A stretch of 64,000 bases of DNA from the NCBI RefSeq assembly GCF_016802725.1, contig NC_052671.1:21123728-21187727 (forward strand), in the 5' to 3' direction. Both the position numbers and the translations under genes were made by a program. Shown here in pieces: positions 9,081-19,930 of this stretch; positions within the stretch are counted from its first letter, which is position 1; each line of letters begins with the position of its first letter. Under the pieces are notes generated by a model. The model saw nothing but the letters and a program-made list of their open reading frames with translations, made no database searches and was not told where the DNA came from. This DNA is from Solenopsis invicta (taxonomy: Eukaryota; Arthropoda; Insecta; Hymenoptera; Formicidae).

Positions 9081-10424
9081 CTACGTTGCGAAATGAACTT
9101 TCTTCTTAGCCGGGTAAGTTCTTAAAGGTCTTGAAACAGGAACAGAAATAGAAGGGGGAACATCCAAACTGGTTACAGGTTCCGTAGAAGAAGAGCAAGG
9201 TAAGGAAGTAGCATAACTTGCACCTGATGCTAATGCACCAATCTTTGATTTTTGATTAATATAGTCAATTAATCTAGCTTGGAAAGCTTTAACACCCTCA
9301 GAGAATGGAGCATTGATATTCAACATGCTGGTCTTGGTTATAGATGCTATGGCATGTGCAGCAGCGGTGAAATAAGTAAAGTTCCCACTATGAAGTGGTT
9401 TGAGTTCATTATGGTCCAATAAGAACTTTAGGAAAGCTCTATCTTCTTTAGGGAACCCCTTAAGGAAGGAGATGGCAACACTCGTTGCAGCCATCTCTGG
9501 ACCATTCAGTTCAGGGAACATCAAGACTTCTGGGTTATTTTCATATATATGTTCAATGATCATAGGAATGTGACTCATTTCTGCCCATTGGAGTAAATTA
9601 ATTAACCTATCAAAGATGATGTGATTTTGATCATCAGGAATGCTTGCAAGAGTCCTTAGTATTCTGAAAATAGTTGCCCTGACTGGTTGGTTGGATGAAG
9701 CCGATGTATACAAGGCTTGACAGGGTCTCAGTAAGGGAGGATCAACCTGATCCACATTCATGGTTACACCTGAAATTTTGGCTAATCCCCTCCATCTGTT
9801 GCGAAACCATGCAGTTCTGTTTGCTTCAATCACATTCTTTCCTATTAACAACAATACTGAAAGGGCAACTATAGTAAAGTCTTGCGGGGTTTCATCACCA
9901 TTTATCTTCATTGCTTCAGCAACATATGATACAGCATCTTTTGTTTCATCCATAACTTTTTCTTTTGTATCCCATATCATTTTTTCTACTCTGAGATGAC
10001 ACTGTGCTAAGCTTGTTTCAAGTCCTGATTCAACCATAGCACGATATGGTGTATATGTCGCCAAAATTGTCAGTAATACACCTAGTGTTTGTGCAAAGTC
10101 TGGATTAGTTTCACTATTCCAATCTGCATCATACAGATTGGTCAAGGCATAAGCATGAATTCTGGACCTAGTAGTCCTGTCTATAGGACTATCACCTTCA
10201 TAGAATGCAACATGGATAGGTCTTGTTTCTTCTTTAATAAACTCTATTTTTTCCATATCTCTAATTCTTTTCGATGTTATTAGACTAGTATTTTGGATTA
10301 GATACCTGTCAATGTTACCAAAGAATTGCTGGTGTTCTGCTGGTAGAGTTCTGATGAATCTACCTCTTTTTTGGTTAATGCTAGGTGGTTTATACACCTC
10401 AGACATTTCTCTTGAGGTAGCCAT
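9081..10424 (-). CDS. Nucleoprotein-like protein, copy 5 (Asp6Glu, Ala424Pro)
   Basis: Two changes from the common protein: Asp6Glu (10407) and Ala424Pro (9155). The second is shared only with copy 28, 35 kb away. Its upstream block is 10479-10609. Confidence 0.75.
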   Translation of the reverse strand: MATSREMSEVYKPPSINQKRGRFIRTLPAEHQQFFGNIDRYLIQNTSLITSKRIRDMEKIEFIKEETRPIHVAFYEGDSPIDRTTRSRIHAYALTNLYDADWNSETNPDFAQTLGVLLTILATYTPYRAMVESGLETSLAQCHLRVEKMIWDTKEKVMDETKDAVSYVAEAMKINGDETPQDFTIVALSVLLLIGKNVIEANRTAWFRNRWRGLAKISGVTMNVDQVDPPLLRPCQALYTSASSNQPVRATIFRILRTLASIPDDQNHIIFDRLINLLQWAEMSHIPMIIEHIYENNPEVLMFPELNGPEMAATSVAISFLKGFPKEDRAFLKFLLDHNELKPLHSGNFTYFTAAAHAIASITKTSMLNINAPFSEGVKAFQARLIDYINQKSKIGALASGASYATSLPCSSSTEPVTSLDVPPSISVPVSRPLRTYPAKKKVHFAT

Positions 10425-10630
10425 GTTGAAAGTTTGACTGTAACAGATAAATCAATAAATAATTCAGTGTTACTTCCTTGACAGACAATATATTAATAAA
10501 GAAGTAAATGTTTTTTAACAAAAGATGTTTAGTGTGTTGCTAAGTAACAAGTGTAGAAAGTGTAAGTGTAAGAATAAAAGTGTAAGTGAAAGAGTGTAAG
10601 AACGCCACAGTACTCCCCCCTAAGCGACGA

Positions 10631-11974
10631 CTACGTTGCGAAATGAACTTTCTTCTTAGCCGGGTAAGTTCTTAAAGGTCTTGAAACAGGAACAGAAATA
10701 GAAGCGGGAACATCCAAACTGGTTACAGGTTCCGTAGAAGAAGAGCAAGGTAAGGAAGTAGCATAACTTGCACCTGATGCTAATGCACCAATCTTTGATT
10801 TTTGATTAATATAGTCAATTAATCTAGCTTGGAAAGCTTTAACACCCTCAGAGAATGGAGCATTGATATTCAACATGCTGGTCTTGGTTATAGATGCTAT
10901 GGCATGTGCAGCAGCGGTGAAATAAGTAAAGTTCCCACTATGAAGTGGTTTGAGTTCATTATGGTCCAATAAGAACTTTAGGAAAGCTCTATCTTCTTTA
11001 GGGAACCCCTTAAGGAAGGAGATGGCAACACTCGTTGCAGCCATCTCTGGACCATTCAGTTCAGGGAACATCAAGACTTCTGGGTTATTTTCATATATAT
11101 GTTCAATGATCATAGGAATGTGACTCATTTCTGCCCATTGGAGTAAATTAATTAACCTATCAAAGATGATGTGATTTTGATCATCAGGAATGCTTGCAAG
11201 AGTCCTTAGTATTCTGAAAATAGTTGCCCTGACTGGTTGGTTGGATGAAGCCGATGTATACAAGGCTTGACAGGGTCTCAGTAAGGGAGGATCAACCTGA
11301 TCCACATTCATGGTTACACCTGAAATTTTGGCTAATCCCCTCCATCTGTTGCGAAACCATGCAGTTCTGTTTGCTTCAATCACATTCTTTCCTATTAACA
11401 ACAATACTGAAAGGGCAACTATAGTAAAGTCTTGCGGGGTTTCATCACCATTTATCTTCATTGCTTCAGCAACATATGATACAGCATCTTTTGTTTCATC
11501 CATAACTTTTTCTTTTGTATCCCATATCATTTTTTCTACTCTGAGATGACACTGTGCTAAGCTTGTTTCAAGTCCTGATTCAACCATAGCACGATATGGT
11601 GTATATGTCGCCAAAATTGTCAGTAATACACCTAGTGTTTGTGCAAAGTCTGGATTAGTTTCACTATTCCAATCTGCATCATACAGATTGGTCAAGGCAT
11701 AAGCATGAATTCTGGACCTAGTAGTCCTGTCTATAGGACTATCACCTTCATAGAATGCAACATGGATAGGTCTTGTTTCTTCTTTAATAAACTCTATTTT
11801 TTCCATATCTCTAATTCTTTTCGATGTTATTAGACTAGTATTTTGGATTAGATACCTGTCAATGTTACCAAAGAATTGCTGGTGTTCTGCTGGTAGAGTT
11901 CTGATGAATCTACCTCTTTTTTGGTTAATGCTAGGTGGTTTATACACCTCAGACATATCTCTTGAGGTAGCCAT
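10631..11974 (-). CDS. Nucleoprotein-like protein, copy 6
   Basis: Same protein as copy 1. Its upstream block is 12029-12159. Confidence 0.75.
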   Translation of the reverse strand: MATSRDMSEVYKPPSINQKRGRFIRTLPAEHQQFFGNIDRYLIQNTSLITSKRIRDMEKIEFIKEETRPIHVAFYEGDSPIDRTTRSRIHAYALTNLYDADWNSETNPDFAQTLGVLLTILATYTPYRAMVESGLETSLAQCHLRVEKMIWDTKEKVMDETKDAVSYVAEAMKINGDETPQDFTIVALSVLLLIGKNVIEANRTAWFRNRWRGLAKISGVTMNVDQVDPPLLRPCQALYTSASSNQPVRATIFRILRTLASIPDDQNHIIFDRLINLLQWAEMSHIPMIIEHIYENNPEVLMFPELNGPEMAATSVAISFLKGFPKEDRAFLKFLLDHNELKPLHSGNFTYFTAAAHAIASITKTSMLNINAPFSEGVKAFQARLIDYINQKSKIGALASGASYATSLPCSSSTEPVTSLDVPASISVPVSRPLRTYPAKKKVHFAT

Positions 11975-12180
11975 GTTGAAAGTTTGACTGTAACAGATAA
12001 ATCAATAAATAATTCAGTGTTACTTCCTTGACAGACAATATATTAATAAAGAAGTAAATGTTTTTTAACAAAAGATGTTTAGTGTGTTGCTAAGTAACAA
12101 GTGTAGAAAGTGTAAGTGTAAGAATAAAAGTGTAAGTGAAAGAGTGTAAGAACGCCACAGTACTCCCCCCTAAGCGACGA

Positions 12181-13524
12181 CTACGTTGCGAAATGAACTT
12201 TCTTCTTAGCCGGGTAAGTTCTTAAAGGTCTTGAAACAGGAACAGAAATAGAAGCGGGAACATCCAAACTGGTTACAGGTTCCGTAGAAGAAGAGCAAGG
12301 TAAGGAAGTAGCATAACTTGCACCTGATGCTAATGCACCAATCTTTGATTTTTGATTAATATAGTCAATTAATCTAGCTTGGAAAGCTTTAACACCCTCA
12401 GAGAATGGAGCATTGATATTCAACATGCTGGTCTTGGTTATAGATGCTATGGCATGTGCAGCAGCGGTGAAATAAGTAAAGTTCCCACTATGAAGTGGTT
12501 TGAGTTCATTATGGTCCAATAAGAACTTTAGGAAAGCTCTATCTTCTTTAGGGAACCCCTTAAGGAAGGAGATGGCAACACTCGTTGCAGCCATCTCTGG
12601 ACCATTCAGTTCAGGGAACATCAAGACTTCTGGGTTATTTTCATATATATGTTCAATGATCATAGGAATGTGACTCATTTCTGCCCATTGGAGTAAATTA
12701 ATTAACCTATCAAAGATGATGTGATTTTGATCATCAGGAATGCTTGCAAGAGTCCTTAGTATTCTGAAAATAGTTGCCCTGACTGGTTGGTTGGATGAAG
12801 CCGATGTATACAAGGCTTGACAGGGTCTCAGTAAGGGAGGATCAACCTGATCCACATTCATGGTTACACCTGAAATTTTGGCTAATCCCCTCCATCTGTT
12901 GCGAAACCATGCAGTTCTGTTTGCTTCAATCACATTCTTTCCTATTAACAACAATACTGAAAGGGCAACTATAGTAAAGTCTTGCGGGGTTTCATCACCA
13001 TTTATCTTCATTGCTTCAGCAACATATGATACAGCATCTTTTGTTTCATCCATAACTTTTTCTTTTGTATCCCATATCATTTTTTCTACTCTGAGATGAC
13101 ACTGTGCTAAGCTTGTTTCAAGTCCTGATTCAACCATAGCACGATATGGTGTATATGTCGCCAAAATTGTCAGTAATACACCTAGTGTTTGTGCAAAGTC
13201 TGGATTAGTTTCACTATTCCAATCTGCATCATACAGATTGGTCAAGGCATAAGCATGAATTCTGGACCTAGTAGTCCTGTCTATAGGACTATCACCTTCA
13301 TAGAATGCAACATGGATAGGTCTTGTTTCTTCTTTAATAAACTCTATTTTTTCCATATCTCTAATTCTTTTCGATGTTATTAGACTAGTATTTTGGATTA
13401 GATACCTGTCAATGTTACCAAAGAATTGCTGGTGTTCTGCTGGTAGAGTTCTGATGAATCTACCTCTTTTTTGGTTAATGCTAGGTGGTTTATACACCTC
13501 AGACATATCTCTTGAGGTAGCCAT
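12181..13524 (-). CDS. Nucleoprotein-like protein, copy 7
   Basis: Same protein as copy 1. Its upstream block, 13579-13710, is one base longer than the others because of an extra A. Confidence 0.75.
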   Translation of the reverse strand: MATSRDMSEVYKPPSINQKRGRFIRTLPAEHQQFFGNIDRYLIQNTSLITSKRIRDMEKIEFIKEETRPIHVAFYEGDSPIDRTTRSRIHAYALTNLYDADWNSETNPDFAQTLGVLLTILATYTPYRAMVESGLETSLAQCHLRVEKMIWDTKEKVMDETKDAVSYVAEAMKINGDETPQDFTIVALSVLLLIGKNVIEANRTAWFRNRWRGLAKISGVTMNVDQVDPPLLRPCQALYTSASSNQPVRATIFRILRTLASIPDDQNHIIFDRLINLLQWAEMSHIPMIIEHIYENNPEVLMFPELNGPEMAATSVAISFLKGFPKEDRAFLKFLLDHNELKPLHSGNFTYFTAAAHAIASITKTSMLNINAPFSEGVKAFQARLIDYINQKSKIGALASGASYATSLPCSSSTEPVTSLDVPASISVPVSRPLRTYPAKKKVHFAT

Positions 13525-13730
13525 GTTGAAAGTTTGACTGTAACAGATAAATCAATAAATAATTCAGTGTTACTTCCTTGACAGACAATATATTAATAAA
13601 GAAGTAAATGTTTTTTAACAAAAGATGTTTAGTGTGTTGCTAAGTAACAAGTGTAGAAAGTGTAAGTGTAAGAATAAAAAGTGTAAGTGAAAGAGTGTAA
13701 GAACGCCACAGTACTCCCCCTAAGCGACGA

Positions 13731-15074
13731 CTACGTTGCGAAATGAACTTTCTTCTTAGCCGGGTAAGTTCTTAAAGGTCTTGAAACAGGAACAGAAATA
13801 GAAGCGGGAACATCCAAACTGGTTACAGGTTCCGTAGAAGAAGAGCAAGGTAAGGAAGTAGCATAACTTGCACCTGATGCTAATGCACCAATCTTTGATT
13901 TTTGATTAATATAGTCAATTAATCTAGCTTGGAAAGCTTTAACACCCTCAGAGAATGGAGCATTGATATTCAACATGCTGGTCTTGGTTATAGATGCTAT
14001 GGCATGTGCAGCAGCGGTGAAATAAGTAAAGTTCCCACTATGAAGTGGTTTGAGTTCATTATGGTCCAATAAGAACTTTAGGAAAGCTCTATCTTCTTTA
14101 GGGAACCCCTTAAGGAAGGAGATGGCAACACTCGTTGCAGCCATCTCTGGACCATTCAGTTCAGGGAACATCAAGACTTCTGGGTTATTTTCATATATAT
14201 GTTCAATGATCATAGGAATGTGACTCATTTCTGCCCATTGGAGTAAATTAATTAACCTATCAAAGATGATGTGATTTTGATCATCAGGAATGCTTGCAAG
14301 AGTCCTTAGTATTCTGAAAATAGTTGCCCTGACTGGTTGGTTGGATGAAGCCGATGTATACAAGGCTTGACAGGGTCTCAGTAAGGGAGGATCAACCTGA
14401 TCCACATTCATGGTTACACCTGAAATTTTGGCTAATCCCCTCCATCTGTTGCGAAACCATGCAGTTCTGTTTGCTTCAATCACATTCTTTCCTATTAACA
14501 ACAATACTGAAAGGGCAACTATAGTAAAGTCTTGCGGGGTTTCATCACCATTTATCTTCATTGCTTCAGCAACATATGATACAGCATCTTTTGTTTCATC
14601 CATAACTTTTTCTTTTGTATCCCATATCATTTTTTCTACTCTGAGATGACACTGTGCTAAGCTTGTTTCAAGTCCTGATTCAACCATAGCACGATATGGT
14701 GTATATGTCGCCAAAATTGTCAGTAATACACCTAGTGTTTGTGCAAAGTCTGGATTAGTTTCACTATTCCAATCTGCATCATACAGATTGGTCAAGGCAT
14801 AAGCATGAATTCTGGACCTAGTAGTCCTGTCTATAGGACTATCACCTTCATAGAATGCAACATGGATAGGTCTTGTTTCTTCTTTAATAAACTCTATTTT
14901 TTCCATATCTCTAATTCTTTTCGATGTTATTAGACTAGTATTTTGGATTAGATACCTGTCAATGTTACCAAAGAATTGCTGGTGTTCTGCTGGTAGAGTT
15001 CTGATGAATCTACCTCTTTTTTGGTTAATGCTAGGTGGTTTATACACCTCAGACATATCTCTTGAGGTAGCCAT
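13731..15074 (-). CDS. Nucleoprotein-like protein, copy 8
   Basis: The protein is unchanged, but the purine tract after its stop has lost one G. This balances the extra base in the adjoining block, so the period stays at 1550. Its upstream block is 15129-15259. Confidence 0.75.
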   Translation of the reverse strand: MATSRDMSEVYKPPSINQKRGRFIRTLPAEHQQFFGNIDRYLIQNTSLITSKRIRDMEKIEFIKEETRPIHVAFYEGDSPIDRTTRSRIHAYALTNLYDADWNSETNPDFAQTLGVLLTILATYTPYRAMVESGLETSLAQCHLRVEKMIWDTKEKVMDETKDAVSYVAEAMKINGDETPQDFTIVALSVLLLIGKNVIEANRTAWFRNRWRGLAKISGVTMNVDQVDPPLLRPCQALYTSASSNQPVRATIFRILRTLASIPDDQNHIIFDRLINLLQWAEMSHIPMIIEHIYENNPEVLMFPELNGPEMAATSVAISFLKGFPKEDRAFLKFLLDHNELKPLHSGNFTYFTAAAHAIASITKTSMLNINAPFSEGVKAFQARLIDYINQKSKIGALASGASYATSLPCSSSTEPVTSLDVPASISVPVSRPLRTYPAKKKVHFAT

Positions 15075-15280
15075 GTTGAAAGTTTGACTGTAACAGATAA
15101 ATCAATAAATAATTCAGTGTTACTTCCTTGACAGACAATATATTAATAAAGAAGTAAATGTTTTTTAACAAAAGATGTTTAGTGTGTTGCTAAGTAACAA
15201 GTGTAGAAAGTGTAAGTGTAAGAATAAAAGTGTAAGTGAAAGAGTGTAAGAACGCCACAGTACTCCCCCCTAAGCGACGA

Positions 15281-16624
15281 CTACGTTGCGAAATGAACTT
15301 TCTTCTTAGCCGGGTAAGTTCTTAAAGGTCTTGAAACAGGAACAGAAATAGAAGCGGGAACATCCAAACTGGTTACAGGTTCCGTAGAAGAAGAGCAAGG
15401 TAAGGAAGTAGCATAACTTGCACCTGATGCTAATGCACCAATCTTTGATTTTTGATTAATATAGTCAATTAATCTAGCTTGGAAAGCTTTAACACCCTCA
15501 GAGAATGGAGCATTGATATTCAACATGCTGGTCTTGGTTATAGATGCTATGGCATGTGCAGCAGCGGTGAAATAAGTAAAGTTCCCACTATGAAGTGGTT
15601 TGAGTTCATTATGGTCCAATAAGAACTTTAGGAAAGCTCTATCTTCTTTAGGGAACCCCTTAAGGAAGGAGATGGCAACACTCGTTGCAGCCATCTCTGG
15701 ACCATTCAGTTCAGGGAACATCAAGACTTCTGGGTTATTTTCATATATATGTTCAATGATCATAGGAATGTGACTCATTTCTGCCCATTGGAGTAAATTA
15801 ATTAACCTATCAAAGATGATGTGATTTTGATCATCAGGAATGCTTGCAAGAGTCCTTAGTATTCTGAAAATAGTTGCCCTGACTGGTTGGTTGGATGAAG
15901 CCGATGTATACAAGGCTTGACAGGGTCTCAGTAAGGGAGGATCAACCTGATCCACATTCATGGTTACACCTGAAATTTTGGCTAATCCCCTCCATCTGTT
16001 GCGAAACCATGCAGTTCTGTTTGCTTCAATCACATTCTTTCCTATTAACAACAATACTGAAAGGGCAACTATAGTAAAGTCTTGCGGGGTTTCATCACCA
16101 TTTATCTTCATTGCTTCAGCAACATATGATACAGCATCTTTTGTTTCATCCATAACTTTTTCTTTTGTATCCCATATCATTTTTTCTACTCTGAGATGAC
16201 ACTGTGCTAAGCTTGTTTCAAGTCCTGATTCAACCATAGCACGATATGGTGTATATGTCGCCAAAATTGTCAGTAATACACCTAGTGTTTGTGCAAAGTC
16301 TGGATTAGTTTCACTATTCCAATCTGCATCATACAGATTGGTCAAGGCATAAGCATGAATTCTGGACCTAGTAGTCCTGTCTATAGGACTATCACCTTCA
16401 TAGAATGCAACATGGATAGGTCTTGTTTCTTCTTTAATAAACTCTATTTTTTCCATATCTCTAATTCTTTTCGATGTTATTAGACTAGTATTTTGGATTA
16501 GATACCTGTCAATGTTACCAAAGAATTGCTGGTGTTCTGCTGGTAGAGTTCTGATGAATCTACCTCTTTTTTGGTTAATGCTAGGTGGTTTATACACCTC
16601 AGACATATCTCTTGAGGTAGCCAT
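15281..16624 (-). CDS. Nucleoprotein-like protein, copy 9
   Basis: Same protein as copy 1. Its upstream block is 16679-16809. Confidence 0.75.
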   Translation of the reverse strand: MATSRDMSEVYKPPSINQKRGRFIRTLPAEHQQFFGNIDRYLIQNTSLITSKRIRDMEKIEFIKEETRPIHVAFYEGDSPIDRTTRSRIHAYALTNLYDADWNSETNPDFAQTLGVLLTILATYTPYRAMVESGLETSLAQCHLRVEKMIWDTKEKVMDETKDAVSYVAEAMKINGDETPQDFTIVALSVLLLIGKNVIEANRTAWFRNRWRGLAKISGVTMNVDQVDPPLLRPCQALYTSASSNQPVRATIFRILRTLASIPDDQNHIIFDRLINLLQWAEMSHIPMIIEHIYENNPEVLMFPELNGPEMAATSVAISFLKGFPKEDRAFLKFLLDHNELKPLHSGNFTYFTAAAHAIASITKTSMLNINAPFSEGVKAFQARLIDYINQKSKIGALASGASYATSLPCSSSTEPVTSLDVPASISVPVSRPLRTYPAKKKVHFAT

Positions 16625-16830
16625 GTTGAAAGTTTGACTGTAACAGATAAATCAATAAATAATTCAGTGTTACTTCCTTGACAGACAATATATTAATAAA
16701 GAAGTAAATGTTTTTTAACAAAAGATGTTTAGTGTGTTGCTAAGTAACAAGTGTAGAAAGTGTAAGTGTAAGAATAAAAGTGTAAGTGAAAGAGTGTAAG
16801 AACGCCACAGTACTCCCCCCTAAGCGACGA

Positions 16831-18174
16831 CTACGTTGCGAAATGAACTTTCTTCTTAGCCGGGTAAGTTCTTAAAGGTCTTGAAACAGGAACAGAAATA
16901 GAAGCGGGAACATCCAAACTGGTTACAGGTTCCGTAGAAGAAGAGCAAGGTAAGGAAGTAGCATAACTTGCACCTGATGCTAATGCACCAATCTTTGATT
17001 TTTGATTAATATAGTCAATTAATCTAGCTTGGAAAGCTTTAACACCCTCAGAGAATGGAGCATTGATATTCAACATGCTGGTCTTGGTTATAGATGCTAT
17101 GGCATGTGCAGCAGCGGTGAAATAAGTAAAGTTCCCACTATGAAGTGGTTTGAGTTCATTATGGTCCAATAAGAACTTTAGGAAAGCTCTATCTTCTTTA
17201 GGGAACCCCTTAAGGAAGGAGATGGCAACACTCGTTGCAGCCATCTCTGGACCATTCAGTTCAGGGAACATCAAGACTTCTGGGTTATTTTCATATATAT
17301 GTTCAATGATCATAGGAATGTGACTCATTTCTGCCCATTGGAGTAAATTAATTAACCTATCAAAGATGATGTGATTTTGATCATCAGGAATGCTTGCAAG
17401 AGTCCTTAGTATTCTGAAAATAGTTGCCCTGACTGGTTGGTTGGATGAAGCCGATGTATACAAGGCTTGACAGGGTCTCAGTAAGGGAGGATCAACCTGA
17501 TCCACATTCATGGTTACACCTGAAATTTTGGCTAATCCCCTCCATCTGTTGCGAAACCATGCAGTTCTGTTTGCTTCAATCACATTCTTTCCTATTAACA
17601 ACAATACTGAAAGGGCAACTATAGTAAAGTCTTGCGGGGTTTCATCACCATTTATCTTCATTGCTTCAGCAACATATGATACAGCATCTTTTGTTTCATC
17701 CATAACTTTTTCTTTTGTATCCCATATCATTTTTTCTACTCTGAGATGACACTGTGCTAAGCTTGTTTCAAGTCCTGATTCAACCATAGCACGATATGGT
17801 GTATATGTCGCCAAAATTGTCAGTAATACACCTAGTGTTTGTGCAAAGTCTGGATTAGTTTCACTATTCCAATCTGCATCATACAGATTGGTCAAGGCAT
17901 AAGCATGAATTCTGGACCTAGTAGTCCTGTCTATAGGACTATCACCTTCATAGAATGCAACATGGATAGGTCTTGTTTCTTCTTTAATAAACTCTATTTT
18001 TTCCATATCTCTAATTCTTTTCGATGTTATTAGACTAGTATTTTGGATTAGATACCTGTCAATGTTACCAAAGAATTGCTGGTGTTCTGCTGGTAGAGTT
18101 CTGATGAATCTACCTCTTTTTTGGTTAATGCTAGGTGGTTTATACACCTCAGACATATCTCTTGAGGTAGCCAT
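16831..18174 (-). CDS. Nucleoprotein-like protein, copy 10
   Basis: Same protein as copy 1. Its upstream block is 18229-18359. Confidence 0.75.
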   Translation of the reverse strand: MATSRDMSEVYKPPSINQKRGRFIRTLPAEHQQFFGNIDRYLIQNTSLITSKRIRDMEKIEFIKEETRPIHVAFYEGDSPIDRTTRSRIHAYALTNLYDADWNSETNPDFAQTLGVLLTILATYTPYRAMVESGLETSLAQCHLRVEKMIWDTKEKVMDETKDAVSYVAEAMKINGDETPQDFTIVALSVLLLIGKNVIEANRTAWFRNRWRGLAKISGVTMNVDQVDPPLLRPCQALYTSASSNQPVRATIFRILRTLASIPDDQNHIIFDRLINLLQWAEMSHIPMIIEHIYENNPEVLMFPELNGPEMAATSVAISFLKGFPKEDRAFLKFLLDHNELKPLHSGNFTYFTAAAHAIASITKTSMLNINAPFSEGVKAFQARLIDYINQKSKIGALASGASYATSLPCSSSTEPVTSLDVPASISVPVSRPLRTYPAKKKVHFAT

Positions 18175-18380
18175 GTTGAAAGTTTGACTGTAACAGATAA
18201 ATCAATAAATAATTCAGTGTTACTTCCTTGACAGACAATATATTAATAAAGAAGTAAATGTTTTTTAACAAAAGATGTTTAGTGTGTTGCTAAGTAACAA
18301 GTGTAGAAAGTGTAAGTGTAAGAATAAAAGTGTAAGTGAAAGAGTGTAAGAACGCCACAGTACTCCCCCCTAAGCGACGA

Positions 18381-19724
18381 CTACGTTGCGAAATGAACTT
18401 TCTTCTTAGCCGGGTAAGTTCTTAAAGGTCTTGAAACAGGAACAGAAATAGAAGCGGGAACATCCAAACTGGTTACAGGTTCCGTAGAAGAAGAGCAAGG
18501 TAAGGAAGTAGCATAACTTGCACCTGATGCTAATGCACCAATCTTTGATTTTTGATTAATATAGTCAATTAATCTAGCTTGGAAAGCTTTAACACCCTCA
18601 GAGAATGGAGCATTGATATTCAACATGCTGGTCTTGGTTATAGATGCTATGGCATGTGCAGCAGCGGTGAAATAAGTAAAGTTCCCACTATGAAGTGGTT
18701 TGAGTTCATTATGGTCCAATAAGAACTTTAGGAAAGCTCTATCTTCTTTAGGGAACCCCTTAAGGAAGGAGATGGCAACACTCGTTGCAGCCATCTCTGG
18801 ACCATTCAGTTCAGGGAACATCAAGACTTCTGGGTTATTTTCATATATATGTTCAATGATCATAGGAATGTGACTCATTTCTGCCCATTGGAGTAAATTA
18901 ATTAACCTATCAAAGATGATGTGATTTTGATCATCAGGAATGCTTGCAAGAGTCCTTAGTATTCTGAAAATAGTTGCCCTGACTGGTTGGTTGGATGAAG
19001 CCGATGTATACAAGGCTTGACAGGGTCTCAGTAAGGGAGGATCAACCTGATCCACATTCATGGTTACACCTGAAATTTTGGCTAATCCCCTCCATCTGTT
19101 GCGAAACCATGCAGTTCTGTTTGCTTCAATCACATTCTTTCCTATTAACAACAATACTGAAAGGGCAACTATAGTAAAGTCTTGCGGGGTTTCATCACCA
19201 TTTATCTTCATTGCTTCAGCAACATATGATACAGCATCTTTTGTTTCATCCATAACTTTTTCTTTTGTATCCCATATCATTTTTTCTACTCTGAGATGAC
19301 ACTGTGCTAAGCTTGTTTCAAGTCCTGATTCAACCATAGCACGATATGGTGTATATGTCGCCAAAATTGTCAGTAATACACCTAGTGTTTGTGCAAAGTC
19401 TGGATTAGTTTCACTATTCCAATCTGCATCATACAGATTGGTCAAGGCATAAGCATGAATTCTGGACCTAGTAGTCCTGTCTATAGGACTATCACCTTCA
19501 TAGAATGCAACATGGATAGGTCTTGTTTCTTCTTTAATAAACTCTATTTTTTCCATATCTCTAATTCTTTTCGATGTTATTAGACTAGTATTTTGGATTA
19601 GATACCTGTCAATGTTACCAAAGAATTGCTGGTGTTCTGCTGGTAGAGTTCTGATGAATCTACCTCTTTTTTGGTTAATGCTAGGTGGTTTATACACCTC
19701 AGACATATCTCTTGAGGTAGCCAT
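18381..19724 (-). CDS. Nucleoprotein-like protein, copy 11
   Basis: Same protein as copy 1. Its upstream block is 19779-19909. Confidence 0.75.
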   Translation of the reverse strand: MATSRDMSEVYKPPSINQKRGRFIRTLPAEHQQFFGNIDRYLIQNTSLITSKRIRDMEKIEFIKEETRPIHVAFYEGDSPIDRTTRSRIHAYALTNLYDADWNSETNPDFAQTLGVLLTILATYTPYRAMVESGLETSLAQCHLRVEKMIWDTKEKVMDETKDAVSYVAEAMKINGDETPQDFTIVALSVLLLIGKNVIEANRTAWFRNRWRGLAKISGVTMNVDQVDPPLLRPCQALYTSASSNQPVRATIFRILRTLASIPDDQNHIIFDRLINLLQWAEMSHIPMIIEHIYENNPEVLMFPELNGPEMAATSVAISFLKGFPKEDRAFLKFLLDHNELKPLHSGNFTYFTAAAHAIASITKTSMLNINAPFSEGVKAFQARLIDYINQKSKIGALASGASYATSLPCSSSTEPVTSLDVPASISVPVSRPLRTYPAKKKVHFAT

Positions 19725-19930
19725 GTTGAAAGTTTGACTGTAACAGATAAATCAATAAATAATTCAGTGTTACTTCCTTGACAGACAATATATTAATAAA
19801 GAAGTAAATGTTTTTTAACAAAAGATGTTTAGTGTGTTGCTAAGTAACAAGTGTAGAAAGTGTAAGTGTAAGAATAAAAGTGTAAGTGAAAGAGTGTAAG
19901 AACGCCACAGTACTCCCCCCTAAGCGACGA

